Below are positions 16,398 to 26,730 of a stretch of DNA of 64,000 bases, piece by piece. The notes beneath the pieces were generated by a model. The model was not told the origin of the DNA and ran no database searches. It saw only the letters and a list, made by a program, of their open reading frames with translations. Both the position numbers and the translations under genes were made by a program. This DNA is from DASQPA01 sp963756455 (GTDB lineage: Bacteria > Acidobacteriota > Thermoanaerobaculia > Multivoradales > UBA5704): the NCBI GenBank assembly GCA_963756455.1, contig CAVWNC010000003.1:3038001-3102000 (forward strand), read 5' to 3'. Within the stretch, counting starts at the first letter, position 1, and each line of letters begins with the position of its first letter.

Positions 16398-19300
16398 AGC
16401 GGGCCTGGCGGGAAACACCGCGCCACGGTTGCCGATCGGCCGCCCCTTGCCGGTGGCGGAGATCCTCCTCTTAGACGCCGCTTTCCAGCCGGTGCCCCTC
16501 GGCGCCTCCGGAGAGCTCTGCATCGGCGGGGTCTGCCTGGCGCGCGGCTACCTCGGCCGGCCGGAGCTGACCGCCGAGAAATTCGTGCCCCACCCGTTCG
16601 CCGGCTCCGACCGGCCGGGGGCGCGCCTCTATCGATCGGGGGACTTCGCCCGCCATCGAACGGACGGGGCGATCGAATTTCTCGGCCGGATCGACGGCCA
16701 GGTCAAGGTTCGCGGTTTCCGGGTGGAGCTGGGGGAGATCGAGGCGGCGCTCCGCGAGCATCCGGCCGTGCGGGAGGCGGTGGTGGTCGACCGCGCCGAT
16801 CCCGCGACGGGCAGCCGGCGCCTGGTCGCCTGGCTGGTGCCCCGGCCGGGCACGGCGGGGTCCCCGCGCGAGATCGCGGAGGAGGTCCAGGGGTATCTCC
16901 GCGCGCGGCTCCCCGGTTACATGGTGCCCGCGTCTTTCGTGCCGCTCGAAGCGCTCCCGCTCACCCCCTCGGGGAAGGTGGATCGCCAGGCCCTGCCGGA
17001 GCCGGAAAGGGCTCGGCCGGAGGGGAGCGACGAAGAGCCGCGCGGCCCGTTCGAGGAGCTACTGGCGGAGATCTGGTCGGGCCTGCTGGGGGTGAGCCGG
17101 GTGGGCCGGAAGGACAGCTTCTTCGATCTCGGCGGCCACTCGCTCCTCGCCACTCAGCTGGTGTCGCGGGTGCGCGAGACGGTGGGAGTCGAGCTGCCGG
17201 TCCGCCGCATCTTCGAGGCGCCGACGCTCGCCGGCTTCGCCCGGCAGGTCGAAGAGGCGCGGTCGCGGGGGGAGCTGCCGGCTGTCCCGCCCGTCCGTCC
17301 GGTGCCGCGGGGAACGGGGGAGCTGCCGCTCTCCTTCGCCCAGGAGCGGCTGTGGTTCCTCGATCAGCTCGAACCGGGGAGCCCCGCCTACGTCATGCCG
17401 GCGGCGATCCTCCTCGCCGGCCGCCTCGACCCGCCTTCCCTGGCGGCGAGCCTGGCCGAGATCGTCCGCCGTCACGAGGCGTTGCGGACGACCTTCGGCA
17501 CCGTTTCCGGACGACCCCGACAGGTCGTCGCCCGCCGCTCGTCCCTCGCCCTGCCGGCGATCGACCTGGGATCTCTCCCGGTCGCCCGCCGCCGGCCGGA
17601 GGTGGAGCGCTGGGCCCGGGCCGAGGCCCGCCGTCCCTTCGACCTCGCCCGCGGTCCGCTCCTGCGCGTCGTCCTTCTCCGGCTGGCCGCAGAAGAGCAC
17701 GTCGTCCTCTTCGCCATGCATCACATCGTTTCCGACGGCTGGTCGATGGGGATCCTCGTCCGCGAGCTGGGGGCGATCTATGCCGCCATCGCCGCCGGGG
17801 TCGGCGGCGTCGCCGGGCGGCCGTCCCCCTTGCCGGAGCTGCCGGTGCAGTACGCCGACTTCGCCCTCTGGCAACGCGGCTGGCTCACCGGCGAGATCTT
17901 AGCCGCCGAAATCGCCTGGTGGCGCCACCGGCTCTCCGGCGTGCCGGTGCTGGAGCTGCCGACCGACCGGCCGCGGCCGGCGGCGCAGAGCGCGGCCGGC
18001 GCGGGGGTCGGGGCGACTCTGCCCCGGGAAGTCGCGGCCGCCCTCCGGGAGCAGAGCCGCCGGCGCGGCGTGACGCCCTTCATGCTGCTGCTCGCCGGCT
18101 TCGCCGCCCTCCTCTCGCGCTACACGGGGCAGGACGACGTGGCGGTGGGCTCGCCGATCGCCAATCGCACGCGGCTCGAAACCGAAGGCCTGATCGGCTT
18201 CTTCGTCAACACCCTGGTGCTGCGGACCGACCTCTCCGGCAACCCGTCCTTCGCCGATCTCACCGTCCGGGTCCGGGAGTCGACCCTCGCCGCCCACGCG
18301 CACCAGGATCTGCCTTTCGAGCGGCTGGTCGAAGAGCTCGCCCCGGAACGCAGCCTGTCCTACACCCCGCTGTTCCAGGTGATGCTCCTCTTCCAGCCGG
18401 GGGTGCTCGGCGATCTCCGGCTCCCCGGGCTCGATCTCCACCCGCTGCCGATCCCCTCCTCAGTGGCGCGGTTCGACCTCCTCCTCCAGGCGACCCCTGA
18501 GGACGACGAGCTGCGGCTCTTCCTGGAATACCGCCGGGAGCTTTTCGAGCCGACGACCGCCACCCGCCTCTTGACCCACCTCGGCAACTTGCTCCTCGGA
18601 GCGGCGACCGATCCCAGCCGGCGGCTCGCGGCCCTGCCGCTCCTCTCCGCCGCCGAGCGCGAGCAGGTGCTCCGCCAGTGGAACGACACCCGGGCGGCGG
18701 TTCAGCCGGTCCGGGTGCAGGAGATCTTCGAAGCCCAGGCGGAGCGACAGCCGTGGGCGCCCGCCGTCGAGATGGCCGGCGAGGTGTGGCTCTACGGCGA
18801 GCTCGAAAGCCGGGCCAACCGCCTGGCGCGCCACCTCCAGGCCCTGGGAGTAGGGTTTGAGTCGGCGGTGGGGATCTGCCTCGAACGCTCGCTGGCGCTC
18901 CCCATGGCGGTCCTCGCGGTCCTCAAGGCGGGCGGCGCCTATGTGGCGCTCGACCCGACCTATCCGACCGAACGCCTGGAGGGGATGGCCGGCAACGCCG
19001 GTCTCGCGGCGCTGGTGACCGCGACCCCCCTCCTCGACCGGCTGCCGCCGTCGCTCCTCGCGGTGCCGCTCGTGCTTCTCGATCGGGCGGCAGCGAACGG
19101 CATCGCCGGGGAGGACGAAACGCGGCCCGCCTGCCCGGCCGCGGTGGACAACCTGGCCTACATCCTCTACACCTCGGGCTCGACGGGACGGCCGAAAGGG
19201 ATCGCGATGCCGCACCGGCCGCTCGCCAACATGGTGGCCTGGCAGCTCCGGGCGACGGCTCCGGGGCTGCGGACGCTCCAGTTCGCCTCGCTCGCTTTCG

Positions 19301-22300
19301 ACGTCTCCTTCCAGGAGATGTTCACCGCCTGGGGCTCGGGCGGCTGCGTGGTCCTCCTCGCCGACGAGGTGCGCCGGGACGCCGTGGCGCTCTTCCGGTT
19401 CCTCGCGAGCGAGCGCATCGAGCGGCTCTTCCTGCCCTTCGTGGCCCTGCAGCAGCTGGCGGAGACGCCGGAGACTCCGGGGGCGCCGGAAAACGCCGCG
19501 CTGCCGCCGCTCCGGGAAGTGATGGCGGCGGGCGAGCAGCTCCGGGTGACCGACCCGGTGCGGCGGCTCTTCCTGCGGCTCCCGGGGAGCCGGCTGGAGA
19601 ACCACTACGGGCCGTCGGAGGCGCACGCGGTGACCGCGTTCACCCTCTTAGCTCCCGCCGCCGGCTGGCCGGACCTGCCGCCCATCGGCCGGCCGATCCC
19701 CAATCACCGCGTCCTCCTCCTCGATCGGCTGTCGCCGGTGCCGGGAGAGCCGGTGCCGCCGGGGGTTCTGGGCGAGATCTACGTCGGCGGCGCGGGCCTG
19801 TCCCGCGGTTACCTGGGCCGGCCGGACCTGACGGCGGAGCGCTTCCTGCCCGATCCGTGGGGCGGCGAGGCCGGGGCGCGTCTCTACAGGACGGGCGACC
19901 TCGCGCGCTTCCGGACGAGCGGCCTTCTCGACTACCTCGGCCGCGTCGATCAGCAGGTCAAGGTGCGCGGCTTCCGGGTGGAGCCCGGCGAGGTCGAGGC
20001 GGTCCTCGCCGCCTATCCCGGCGTCCGCGCGGCGGCGGTCCTCGCCGTTCCGGGCAAGGGTTCGGCCGGGGTCCGGCTGGTGGCCTACGTGGTGGCCGAG
20101 GGAGTGAGCGGGGGCGAGCTCCGCGCCTTCCTCGCCGAGCGGCTGCCAGACTACATGGTGCCGTCGGCCTTCGTCGCGCTCGCCGACCTGCCGCTCACCC
20201 CGAGCGGCAAGCTGGACCGCCGGTCGCTCGCCCGGTTCGAGCCGGCGGCGGAGCTCCCGGGGGGGGGAGAAGGGCCACCGCCGCGGAGCGCCGTCGAAAT
20301 CCTCCTCGCCGGCATCTGGTCGGAGATCCTAGGGGTGGAAGGGATCGGGACGGCGGACAACTTCTTCGAGCTGGGAGGCCACTCGCTCCTCGCCACCCAG
20401 GTGTTGGCCCGGGTGCGCCAGGTTCTCGAAGTCGAGATCGCCGTCAAGCGGCTCTTCGAGACGCCGACCTTGGGGGGCCTCGCCGAGGCGATCGAGGAGG
20501 CCCTGGCCGCCGGGCCGGCCCAGAGGGTCCGGGCGGCGCCGATCCTCGCCCTGGCGCGGCCGGAGACCGAGTTGCCCCTCTCGTTCGCCCAGGAACGGCT
20601 GTGGTTCCTCGATCAGCTCGAACCCGGGAGCGCGGCCTACAACCTCGGGTCGGCTCTCCGCCTCGCCGGGCAGCTCGACGTGCCGGCCCTCGCGGCGAGC
20701 CTGGGGGAGATCGTCCGCCGCCATGCCGTCCTGCGGACGACCTTCCGGACGGTCGACGGCCGGCCGGTGCAGGTGATCGCGCCGGTCTCAGCCCTCCTGC
20801 CGCGGGTCGACCTCTCGGCCCTTCCCGGGGAGGAGCGGGAGGCGGAGCTTCGCCGGCTGGTGAGGGAGGAGGTCCGCCGCGCTTTCGACCTGCTCCGCGG
20901 ACCGCTCCTCCGGGCCACCCTCGTCCGGCTCGCCGCGGACGAGCACGCGCTCCTCTTCTTCCTCCACCACATCGTCTCCGACGGCTGGTCGACGGGGATC
21001 CTGGTGCGCGAGCTCGGCGCCCTCTACGGCAGCTTCCTCGCAGGCTGGCCTTCCCCGCTTCGCGAGCTGCCGTTCCAGTATGCGGACTTCGCGGTCTGGC
21101 AGCGCGGCCATCTGACCGGTGCGGTCCTCGAAGCGGAGCTCGCCTACTGGCGGGAGGCGCTCGCCGATCTCTCGCCCCTCGACCTGCCGACCGACCGGCC
21201 GCGACCCGCCGTGCGGCGGGGCCGTGGGGGCCGCTGCCATCTCCAGCTTTCCCCCGAGTCGAGCGGTGCGCTCGCACGGCTTTCCCGCCGGACCTCGGGC
21301 ACCCTCTTCATGACCCTGCTCTCCGGGCTCGCAGCCCTCCTCTCCCGGATGACGGGCCAGGACGACTTCGCGGTAGGTACGCCGGTCGCCAACCGGAACC
21401 GGGCCGAGATCGAGGGGCTCATCGGCTTCTTCGTCAACACCCTGGTTCTCCGCCTGCGCTCCGCGGGAGACCCCGCGTGGAGCGATCTCCTGGCGGCGGT
21501 ACGGCGGACCGCCCTCGCGGCCTACGCGCACCAGAACCTGCCGTTCGAGCAGATCGTCGAAGAGCTCGCGCCGGAGCGCGATCCCGGCCGCACGCCGCTC
21601 TTCCAGGTCATGTTGGCCCTCCAGAACCTGGACATCGGCACCCTGGCGCTTCCCGGTCTCCTCCTGGAGCCGATTCCGATGACCGCCGAGACGGCGAAAT
21701 TCGACCTCCTGCTGACCCTCGCCGAAGAGCCGTCCGGCATCCTCGGCCTCTGGGAGTACGACCGGGATCTCTTCGATGCGCCGACGATCGAGCGCCTCTC
21801 CCGGCATTTCGCGGTGCTCCTGGACGGCGCCGCCCAAAGCTCCGGCGCGCGCCTGTCCGAGCTGCCGCTCCTCGCGGCCGCCGAACGGCAGCAGCTCGTC
21901 AGAGAGTGGAGCGACGAGCGCTCGGAGTACCCCCGGGAGAGCCCCCTCCCCGCGCTCTTCGCCGCCCAGGCGGCGGCGACGCCCGACGCTGTGGCGCTCG
22001 ACGGCGCGCTTGACGACGGAGCTGCGGCGCTCTCCTACGGCGAGCTCGGCCGGCGCGCGAACCGGCTGGCCTACCGGCTCGCCGCGCTCGGGGTGGGGCC
22101 GGAGGTCCGCGTCGGGCTCTGTCTCGAACGCTCGTTCGACTGGCTGGTGGCGGCTCTCGGCATCCTCGGCGCGGGGGGCGCCTACGTGCCGCTCGATCCT
22201 TCCTACCCGCGCGAACGCCTGGCGCTCCTCGCCTCGGGAGCCGCGGTGCTGGTGACCGTCGAGCGCTGGCTCCCTCGCCTGCCGCCGGGCCCGAGAATCT

Positions 22301-23793
22301 ATTGTCTCGACCAGGAGGCCGCGGCTCCCGGCTCCGCCGCCGCTGCCGCCACTGCCGCCACCGCCGTGGCTCCGGAGAGCGGCGCGACGGCGGACAGCCC
22401 GTGCTACGTCCTCTACACCTCGGGCTCGACCGGATTGCCCAAGGGCGTGGTGGTGCCGCATCGCGGGGTGGTCCGGCTGGTGCGCGGGACCGGCTACGTC
22501 CATTTCGGTCCGGGCGAAGTCTTCCTCCAGCTTTCGCCGCTCTCTTTCGACGCCTCGACGTTCGAGATCTGGGGGGCGCTCCTCCATGGCGGACGGCTGG
22601 TCCTCGCTCCTCCCCAGGAGCTCTCGCTGGCCGATTTAGGCGCCATTCTCGCCCGGCACGAGGTGACGACCCTCTGGTTGACCGCGGGCCTCTTCCACCA
22701 GATGGTCGACTTGCACCTGGCGGGCCTGCGACCGGTGCGCCAGCTGCTCGCCGGGGGCGACGTCCTCTCGGTGGCCCACGCCCGGCGGGTCCTCGCCGAG
22801 CTGCCCGAAACCACCCTCGTCAACGGCTATGGGCCGACCGAGAGCACCACCTTCGCCAGCAGCTTTCCGGTGCGGAGCCAAGAGGATCTCGAACGGTCGG
22901 TGCCGCTCGGCCGGCCGATCGCCAACACCGAGATCCACCTGGTGGACCGGGCGCTGGGTCCGGTGCCGATCGGGGTGGCGGGCGAGGTCGCGATCGGCGG
23001 TGACGGTCTCGCCCGCGGCTATCTCGACCGTCCCGACCTGACGGCGGAACGGTTCGTCCCCAACCCCTTTGGCGGCTGGGGCTCGCGGCTCTACCGGACG
23101 GGGGACCTGGCGCGTTTCTCGACGGCGGGACGGATCGAGATCCTCGGCCGCCTCGACGCCCAGGCCAAGGTGCGGGGCTTCCGCGTCGAGCCGGGGGAGA
23201 TCGAGACGGTGCTCGGCCGGCACCCCGCGGTCCAGGAGGTGGTCGTGACGGTCCGCGAGGAGCGGCCGGGAGACCGTCGGCTGGTGGCCTACGTGGTGCC
23301 GCTTCAGGAGGTCGCCGGTCTCCCCGCCGGTCTCCCCACAATCCTTCGCGCCTACGCCGCGGAGAGCCTCCCGGCCTACCTCGTCCCGGCGGCCTTCGTC
23401 GTCCTCTCGGCCCTCCCCCTCTCGGCCCACGGCAAGGTCGACCGCGGCGCGCTCCCGGTGCCCGAGTGGGCGGGTGCCGGGGAGCACGTGGCGCCGCGGA
23501 CGGCGCTCGAAGAGGTGCTGGTGGGGCTCTGGCAGCAGGTGCTCGGGCGCGAGAAGGTGGGGGTCACGGACGACTTCTTCCTCCTCGGCGGCCATTCGCT
23601 CCTCGCGACGCAGCTCATCTCGCGGGTGCGGGCCACCTTCCAGGTTGAGCTGGCGCTACGCCGCCTGTTCGAGGCCCCCACGGTCGAGACGCTCGCCGCC
23701 GCGATCCTCGCCGCCGAACCCGAGCCGGGTCAGAGCGAGAAGATCGCCCGAGCGCTCCTCCGCCTGGGTTCCGGGAGGCGGCACGGAGGGTAA
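16033..23793 (+). CDS. NRPS1, second segment: A(part)-T, C-A-T, C-A-T
   Basis: Continuation of NRPS1 after the frameshift. Similarity begins about 7 codons before the first in-frame ATG, so the ATG is not a biological start. Domains by residue: A3 remainder 1-322 (code DVFSVGRISK, unassigned), T3 340-403, C4 426-882 (HHIVSDGWS), A4 890-1402 (DVQFMAHAVK, close to known Pro codes such as DVQFIAHVVK), T4 1420-1486, C5 1506-1962 (HHIVSDGWS), A5 1970-2479 (DAFWLGGTFK, essentially the Val code), T5 2490-2559. All T domains carry LGGHSL. The protein ends shortly after T5 with no thioesterase, epimerase or clear docking helix, so the chain must pass in trans, presumably to NRPS2. No E domain occurs, so residues 1-5 should keep the L configuration unless modified elsewhere. 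Confidence 0.9.
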   Translation: MIQKTTLSFDVSVFEIFGPLLVGGRIVLPRPGGEGDPAYLLALAAEHGVTCLSFPPALLSLLLEQEALSALATLRVMVTGGETVPPELPARFHSRMHARLENRYGPTEATISVTAWPCEASEAGLAGNTAPRLPIGRPLPVAEILLLDAAFQPVPLGASGELCIGGVCLARGYLGRPELTAEKFVPHPFAGSDRPGARLYRSGDFARHRTDGAIEFLGRIDGQVKVRGFRVELGEIEAALREHPAVREAVVVDRADPATGSRRLVAWLVPRPGTAGSPREIAEEVQGYLRARLPGYMVPASFVPLEALPLTPSGKVDRQALPEPERARPEGSDEEPRGPFEELLAEIWSGLLGVSRVGRKDSFFDLGGHSLLATQLVSRVRETVGVELPVRRIFEAPTLAGFARQVEEARSRGELPAVPPVRPVPRGTGELPLSFAQERLWFLDQLEPGSPAYVMPAAILLAGRLDPPSLAASLAEIVRRHEALRTTFGTVSGRPRQVVARRSSLALPAIDLGSLPVARRRPEVERWARAEARRPFDLARGPLLRVVLLRLAAEEHVVLFAMHHIVSDGWSMGILVRELGAIYAAIAAGVGGVAGRPSPLPELPVQYADFALWQRGWLTGEILAAEIAWWRHRLSGVPVLELPTDRPRPAAQSAAGAGVGATLPREVAAALREQSRRRGVTPFMLLLAGFAALLSRYTGQDDVAVGSPIANRTRLETEGLIGFFVNTLVLRTDLSGNPSFADLTVRVRESTLAAHAHQDLPFERLVEELAPERSLSYTPLFQVMLLFQPGVLGDLRLPGLDLHPLPIPSSVARFDLLLQATPEDDELRLFLEYRRELFEPTTATRLLTHLGNLLLGAATDPSRRLAALPLLSAAEREQVLRQWNDTRAAVQPVRVQEIFEAQAERQPWAPAVEMAGEVWLYGELESRANRLARHLQALGVGFESAVGICLERSLALPMAVLAVLKAGGAYVALDPTYPTERLEGMAGNAGLAALVTATPLLDRLPPSLLAVPLVLLDRAAANGIAGEDETRPACPAAVDNLAYILYTSGSTGRPKGIAMPHRPLANMVAWQLRATAPGLRTLQFASLAFDVSFQEMFTAWGSGGCVVLLADEVRRDAVALFRFLASERIERLFLPFVALQQLAETPETPGAPENAALPPLREVMAAGEQLRVTDPVRRLFLRLPGSRLENHYGPSEAHAVTAFTLLAPAAGWPDLPPIGRPIPNHRVLLLDRLSPVPGEPVPPGVLGEIYVGGAGLSRGYLGRPDLTAERFLPDPWGGEAGARLYRTGDLARFRTSGLLDYLGRVDQQVKVRGFRVEPGEVEAVLAAYPGVRAAAVLAVPGKGSAGVRLVAYVVAEGVSGGELRAFLAERLPDYMVPSAFVALADLPLTPSGKLDRRSLARFEPAAELPGGGEGPPPRSAVEILLAGIWSEILGVEGIGTADNFFELGGHSLLATQVLARVRQVLEVEIAVKRLFETPTLGGLAEAIEEALAAGPAQRVRAAPILALARPETELPLSFAQERLWFLDQLEPGSAAYNLGSALRLAGQLDVPALAASLGEIVRRHAVLRTTFRTVDGRPVQVIAPVSALLPRVDLSALPGEEREAELRRLVREEVRRAFDLLRGPLLRATLVRLAADEHALLFFLHHIVSDGWSTGILVRELGALYGSFLAGWPSPLRELPFQYADFAVWQRGHLTGAVLEAELAYWREALADLSPLDLPTDRPRPAVRRGRGGRCHLQLSPESSGALARLSRRTSGTLFMTLLSGLAALLSRMTGQDDFAVGTPVANRNRAEIEGLIGFFVNTLVLRLRSAGDPAWSDLLAAVRRTALAAYAHQNLPFEQIVEELAPERDPGRTPLFQVMLALQNLDIGTLALPGLLLEPIPMTAETAKFDLLLTLAEEPSGILGLWEYDRDLFDAPTIERLSRHFAVLLDGAAQSSGARLSELPLLAAAERQQLVREWSDERSEYPRESPLPALFAAQAAATPDAVALDGALDDGAAALSYGELGRRANRLAYRLAALGVGPEVRVGLCLERSFDWLVAALGILGAGGAYVPLDPSYPRERLALLASGAAVLVTVERWLPRLPPGPRIYCLDQEAAAPGSAAAAATAATAVAPESGATADSPCYVLYTSGSTGLPKGVVVPHRGVVRLVRGTGYVHFGPGEVFLQLSPLSFDASTFEIWGALLHGGRLVLAPPQELSLADLGAILARHEVTTLWLTAGLFHQMVDLHLAGLRPVRQLLAGGDVLSVAHARRVLAELPETTLVNGYGPTESTTFASSFPVRSQEDLERSVPLGRPIANTEIHLVDRALGPVPIGVAGEVAIGGDGLARGYLDRPDLTAERFVPNPFGGWGSRLYRTGDLARFSTAGRIEILGRLDAQAKVRGFRVEPGEIETVLGRHPAVQEVVVTVREERPGDRRLVAYVVPLQEVAGLPAGLPTILRAYAAESLPAYLVPAAFVVLSALPLSAHGKVDRGALPVPEWAGAGEHVAPRTALEEVLVGLWQQVLGREKVGVTDDFFLLGGHSLLATQLISRVRATFQVELALRRLFEAPTVETLAAAILAAEPEPGQSEKIARALLRLGSGRRHGG

Positions 23794-24222
23794 GCTCTCG
23801 GTGCCGCGAGGGGCCAGGTTGAGGAAGGCGATCTCAGAATAGCTAGCAGTTAGTAGCTCCCGGATCTCAGCGAGATCGACTAGCACCCGGAGAGCTCCCG
23901 CCTCGACCGAGGTGTGCGGCCAGCGAACCCCAGGCGTCTTGGAAATCAGCCTTTGGAGCTTCGCCTCTGTTCTGGGGCAATCCGAGCCTATGCCGCGTGG
24001 CTTCCCGCGCCTCTCGGCGGGTATCGGTTCACACGCTCTGGTTTCTTGAGCTTGTGGTGATCTTGGCGGCTAGCGAAGCAGAAAGGCACAACTAGGTGCC
24101 ACCAAAGGGATGCAAGTAGCGGAAACCGATGGTATCCCCAATGGGGACGAGTTCGAACTCGCTCTTCGTACTTCTTGCTGAGCTAAACCTAATCCGTTCA
24201 ATGGCTTGGGGCGCCTGAGCCT
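23794..24222 (+). other. Intergenic region after NRPS1, no gene recognised
   Basis: About 430 bp between NRPS1 and the RepA-like gene. Base use is less biased than in the NRPS genes. The minus strand is open from about 24070 down into NRPS1 and could encode ...RLISKTPGVRWPHTSVEAG..., but there is no convincing start or recognised family. No tRNA, hairpin terminator with a T-run or repeat array was found. It may hold a degraded gene belonging to the same plasmid-like insert as the RepA gene. Confidence 0.4.
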
Positions 24223-25407
24223 ATGGCTCCGCACCCGCGCACCGCCAGCAGCTCCTGGGCCACCCGGGGCATTGCCATGACGGACACGGTCTACCTCCAC
24301 CAGCACGGTCCTAATCTCGGGAGAGCGGCCACCAAAGTCGAAGAGCACATCCGCGTGCTTCTGGGCGATGTGGTCCCTGAGTCGAGTCGAGCTCTCGCGT
24401 TCGACTCCCAGAGGAGTCCGATGAACCGCGTCCCCCAGCGGATCCTTCGAACGGGGTTCCGTCACTGGCTCGACACCGGCCAGCAGGCCCTCCTGCCAGA
24501 GGGGGCTCCGCCCATCGATCTGCCGAGTCCGGGCAGCGTCTACCGGCCGGCCCCCGGCTCGCGCCCTGAGGATGCGGGATCTCTCCTGCTCGCCGCCAAG
24601 GCTCTTGTCTTCTGCGGCTTTCCTCTTCAGCCCACCCCCTTGACCTCCCTTACGCGGCAGGCCCAACTCGGCGCCGACACTCACCTGACCGTCTACTTCT
24701 CGACGACAGAACCCGGCGTCCCAATCCCATTTGGCGCCGATCGAGCCCTCCTCGCCTGGATCACCGCCCTCACCTACGATACGGGCTTCGTCACCTTCAC
24801 CAACCTGACCGACTTCTTCGAAGCCTTCCAACTCGCTCGCTCGGGTGTCCAGTACCAGCGTTTCGAACAGCGGCTCCAGCGCCTCTTGAGTCTGTCGCTG
24901 TCGGTAATCCTGAGAACGCCTACCGGCGTCGTCCGGCTCAACATGCGGCCCCTCCAAAAGACCTACACCCCCAGAGACGGCTGCGAAGCCCGCAGACTTC
25001 TCGCCTCGGAGCACCGCTCGAAGCAACTCTCGCTCCTGCCCTCCGACCTGAAGCGCTACGGGATCGTCCTCGATCCCGCCTTCCATGAGTATCTGCGCGA
25101 CAATCCGGTCCTATTGCCGTTGACGCTGATGCGGAGGTTCCACGCCCGCCCTCTCTTCTGGGACGCAGCTTCCTATCTCCTCTACCGTTGCTGGTCCGCC
25201 AAGACCCAGTCCCGGATCACCTGGAGCCAGGTTCGCCGACAACTGGCGAGCGTCGACCAGCATGATCGGCGCCTCGTCAAGTCGCTAAACCGGGTGACCG
25301 AAGAGATCCGCAAGGACTATCCCGAGTTCCCCGCTCACGTCGAGGCCGGCACTCACGACCTCATCGTCGCCCCCTTCCGTCCGCCCGAGGAACACTTCAG
25401 AACCTAG
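24223..25407 (+). CDS. Plasmid RepA-like replication initiator
   Basis: A 394-residue protein resembling the plasmid-encoded RepA family (RepA_C, PF04796 type). The typical order is visible: VPIPFGADRALLAWITALTY near residues 168-187 (family PxPxGxxPRxLLxWI), a following helical stretch, RFEQRLQRLLSLSLSVIL near 209-226, and a C-terminal winged-helix-like part, LPLTLMRRFHARPLFWDAAS near 305-324 with ITWSQVRRQL. Such proteins bind iterons to start plasmid replication; no iterons or origin are evident alongside. An in-frame ATG at 24277 (MTDTVYLHQHG) may be the true start, preceded by GGGG. The codon pattern and neighbours (a relaxase fragment downstream) suggest plasmid-derived DNA between NRPS1 and NRPS2. 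The open frame is intact, so it may be expressed. Confidence 0.7.
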   Translation: MAPHPRTASSSWATRGIAMTDTVYLHQHGPNLGRAATKVEEHIRVLLGDVVPESSRALAFDSQRSPMNRVPQRILRTGFRHWLDTGQQALLPEGAPPIDLPSPGSVYRPAPGSRPEDAGSLLLAAKALVFCGFPLQPTPLTSLTRQAQLGADTHLTVYFSTTEPGVPIPFGADRALLAWITALTYDTGFVTFTNLTDFFEAFQLARSGVQYQRFEQRLQRLLSLSLSVILRTPTGVVRLNMRPLQKTYTPRDGCEARRLLASEHRSKQLSLLPSDLKRYGIVLDPAFHEYLRDNPVLLPLTLMRRFHARPLFWDAASYLLYRCWSAKTQSRITWSQVRRQLASVDQHDRRLVKSLNRVTEEIRKDYPEFPAHVEAGTHDLIVAPFRPPEEHFRT

Positions 25408-25485
25408 AGGGAACTCGCGGGCTCTAGACGGAAGTCGAGTCCGCCCGCCGGGTGGATCCCGATCGGCTCAAGGCGATTCGGGCGG

Positions 25486-25836
25486 GTGAGGCCTATAGGG
25501 CCTTTTGCGTCACCCGAGCGCCCGGCTGGAGACCATCCGCCACCAGGCCGAGCCCTGGCAGCGCGAGGCGTCGAGGATCTCGCCGCGAGCCGAGCCTCCC
25601 AAACCCTCGACCGCTATGAAGCCGCCAGGTGGCTGCGCTGGAGCGCGACCCGCGACGAGACCCGAGCCGGGCTCGTCGCCCGCTACCTCGAAGATTGGCG
25701 GGAGAAGCCAGGAGAGTCGCAACTCATCGTGGCCTTCCGGACTCTGTTCCTTGGCTTGCTTGGCTTCCTTGAGGTGGTAGGATTCGCCCTCGGAGTACGA
25801 TCTCCGCTTGGTGGATTAGGCGATCGACGAGGGTGA
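25486..25836 (+). pseudogene. Fragment of a conjugative relaxase/helicase (TraA-like)
   Basis: The stretch LDRYEAARWLRWSATRDETR followed by AGLVARYLEDWREKPGESQL and IVAFRT (about 25600-25740) resembles the central ATPase part of TraA/MobF-type relaxases, where a segment of this form precedes the motif with the next nucleotide-binding residues. The fragment is about 50 recognisable residues; upstream residues are in a different frame with no start, and the homology ends abruptly. It is a remnant of a conjugation gene beside the RepA-like gene, probably inactive. Confidence 0.4.
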
Positions 25837-26124
25837 CCACACCAGGTGACGCTGGGGAAGCCTCGTTCTATTCGGGAAGGGTTTTTGGGTGCCGATCAGG
25901 GGACGGCTTGCCTGGAGGTTGGAGTCGTCGAGTATGGACCAGTTGCGGGCGGCAAGAAGAATCTGCGGTCATACGGGGTGGCGCGTTCGACCACACGGCT
26001 GGCGCCCTGAGGTGCGCAGCCGAGTTGCCCCGGCCACGCTCTCTTCCCAAGGCGGCGGCTACTCGCGAAGGCAGGGCATCGGCATGAGAGGCTATTCAGA
26101 ACAGGTTCATGAAAGGGGTCTACC
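25837..26124 (+). other. Intergenic region before the DUF4097-like gene
   Basis: About 290 bp without a supported gene. It probably contains the promoter of the following gene, but no clear -35/-10 pair could be picked out. Short open frames on both strands lack recognisable motifs. Confidence 0.35.
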
Positions 26125-26730
26125 TTGCGTCAGGCCATGGCGTTGGCAGTCCTGTTCCTGGCATTCGCGTACGGTTTGTACGGCCACGCCGCGGACCGGA
26201 GCGATAGCTTGAGCGGCAATTTCGCGGTGGACTTCCCCTCAGGTGGCCTATTGCGCGTTTACGTCCCATCCGGCACCGTCCGCATCGTCGGCGGCAGCGA
26301 GGATCGGGTCGTCCTCAGTTACGGCGGCAAGGAGCCGGCCCTGGGGCGCCAGACCAAGGTGAGCCTGGACCGATCCGGCCAGACGGGAGACCTCAGGATC
26401 AGGGGAGGAGCACGGAAGCGTAACTTCGAGATCATCGTGCAGGTACCTCGCAGGTCGAACCTCCGCGTTCGTATGCCGGCAGGACAACTGGAGATCGCGG
26501 GAGTCACCGGTGACAAGGACATCACGGTTTATTCCGGCGAGGTCACGGTGGAGATCGGCGAATCGAACCAATATTCCCGTGTCGACGCATTCGTGCTGGC
26601 GGGCGAGATCTCGGCCCGTCCCTTCGGAGTTGAAACAGGAGGGCTGTTCCGCTCGTTCGAGGTGCAGGACGGCGGCATCTATCGCTTGCATGCGCACGTC
26701 TACACGGGCGAGCTGACGCTCAAGCACTGA
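26125..26730 (+). CDS. Exported DUF4097-like beta-strand protein
   Basis: A 201-residue protein with a signal peptide (MRQAMALAVLFLAFAYGLYG, likely cleavage after the HAA near residue 23) and then regularly alternating beta strands: LLRVYVPSGTVRIVGGSEDR, NLRVRMPAGQLEIAGVTGDK, DITVYSGEVTVEIGES. This is the right-handed beta-helix-like pattern of the DUF4097/DUF2807 putative adhesin group found in the periplasm or cell envelope. The TTG at 26125 has GAAAGGGG about 7 nt upstream; ATG 26137 is an alternative and would still leave a signal peptide. It has no obvious link to peptide synthesis and stands in the non-NRPS interlude between NRPS1 and NRPS2. Function is unknown. Confidence 0.7.
   Translation: MRQAMALAVLFLAFAYGLYGHAADRSDSLSGNFAVDFPSGGLLRVYVPSGTVRIVGGSEDRVVLSYGGKEPALGRQTKVSLDRSGQTGDLRIRGGARKRNFEIIVQVPRRSNLRVRMPAGQLEIAGVTGDKDITVYSGEVTVEIGESNQYSRVDAFVLAGEISARPFGVETGGLFRSFEVQDGGIYRLHAHVYTGELTLKH

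Noticed and set aside
23656..23886. Minus-strand frame MLVDLAEIRELLTASYSEIAF
   Set aside because: The C-terminal half lies opposite NRPS1 T5 and there is no family match or ribosome-binding site; mentioned only as part of the intergenic region.
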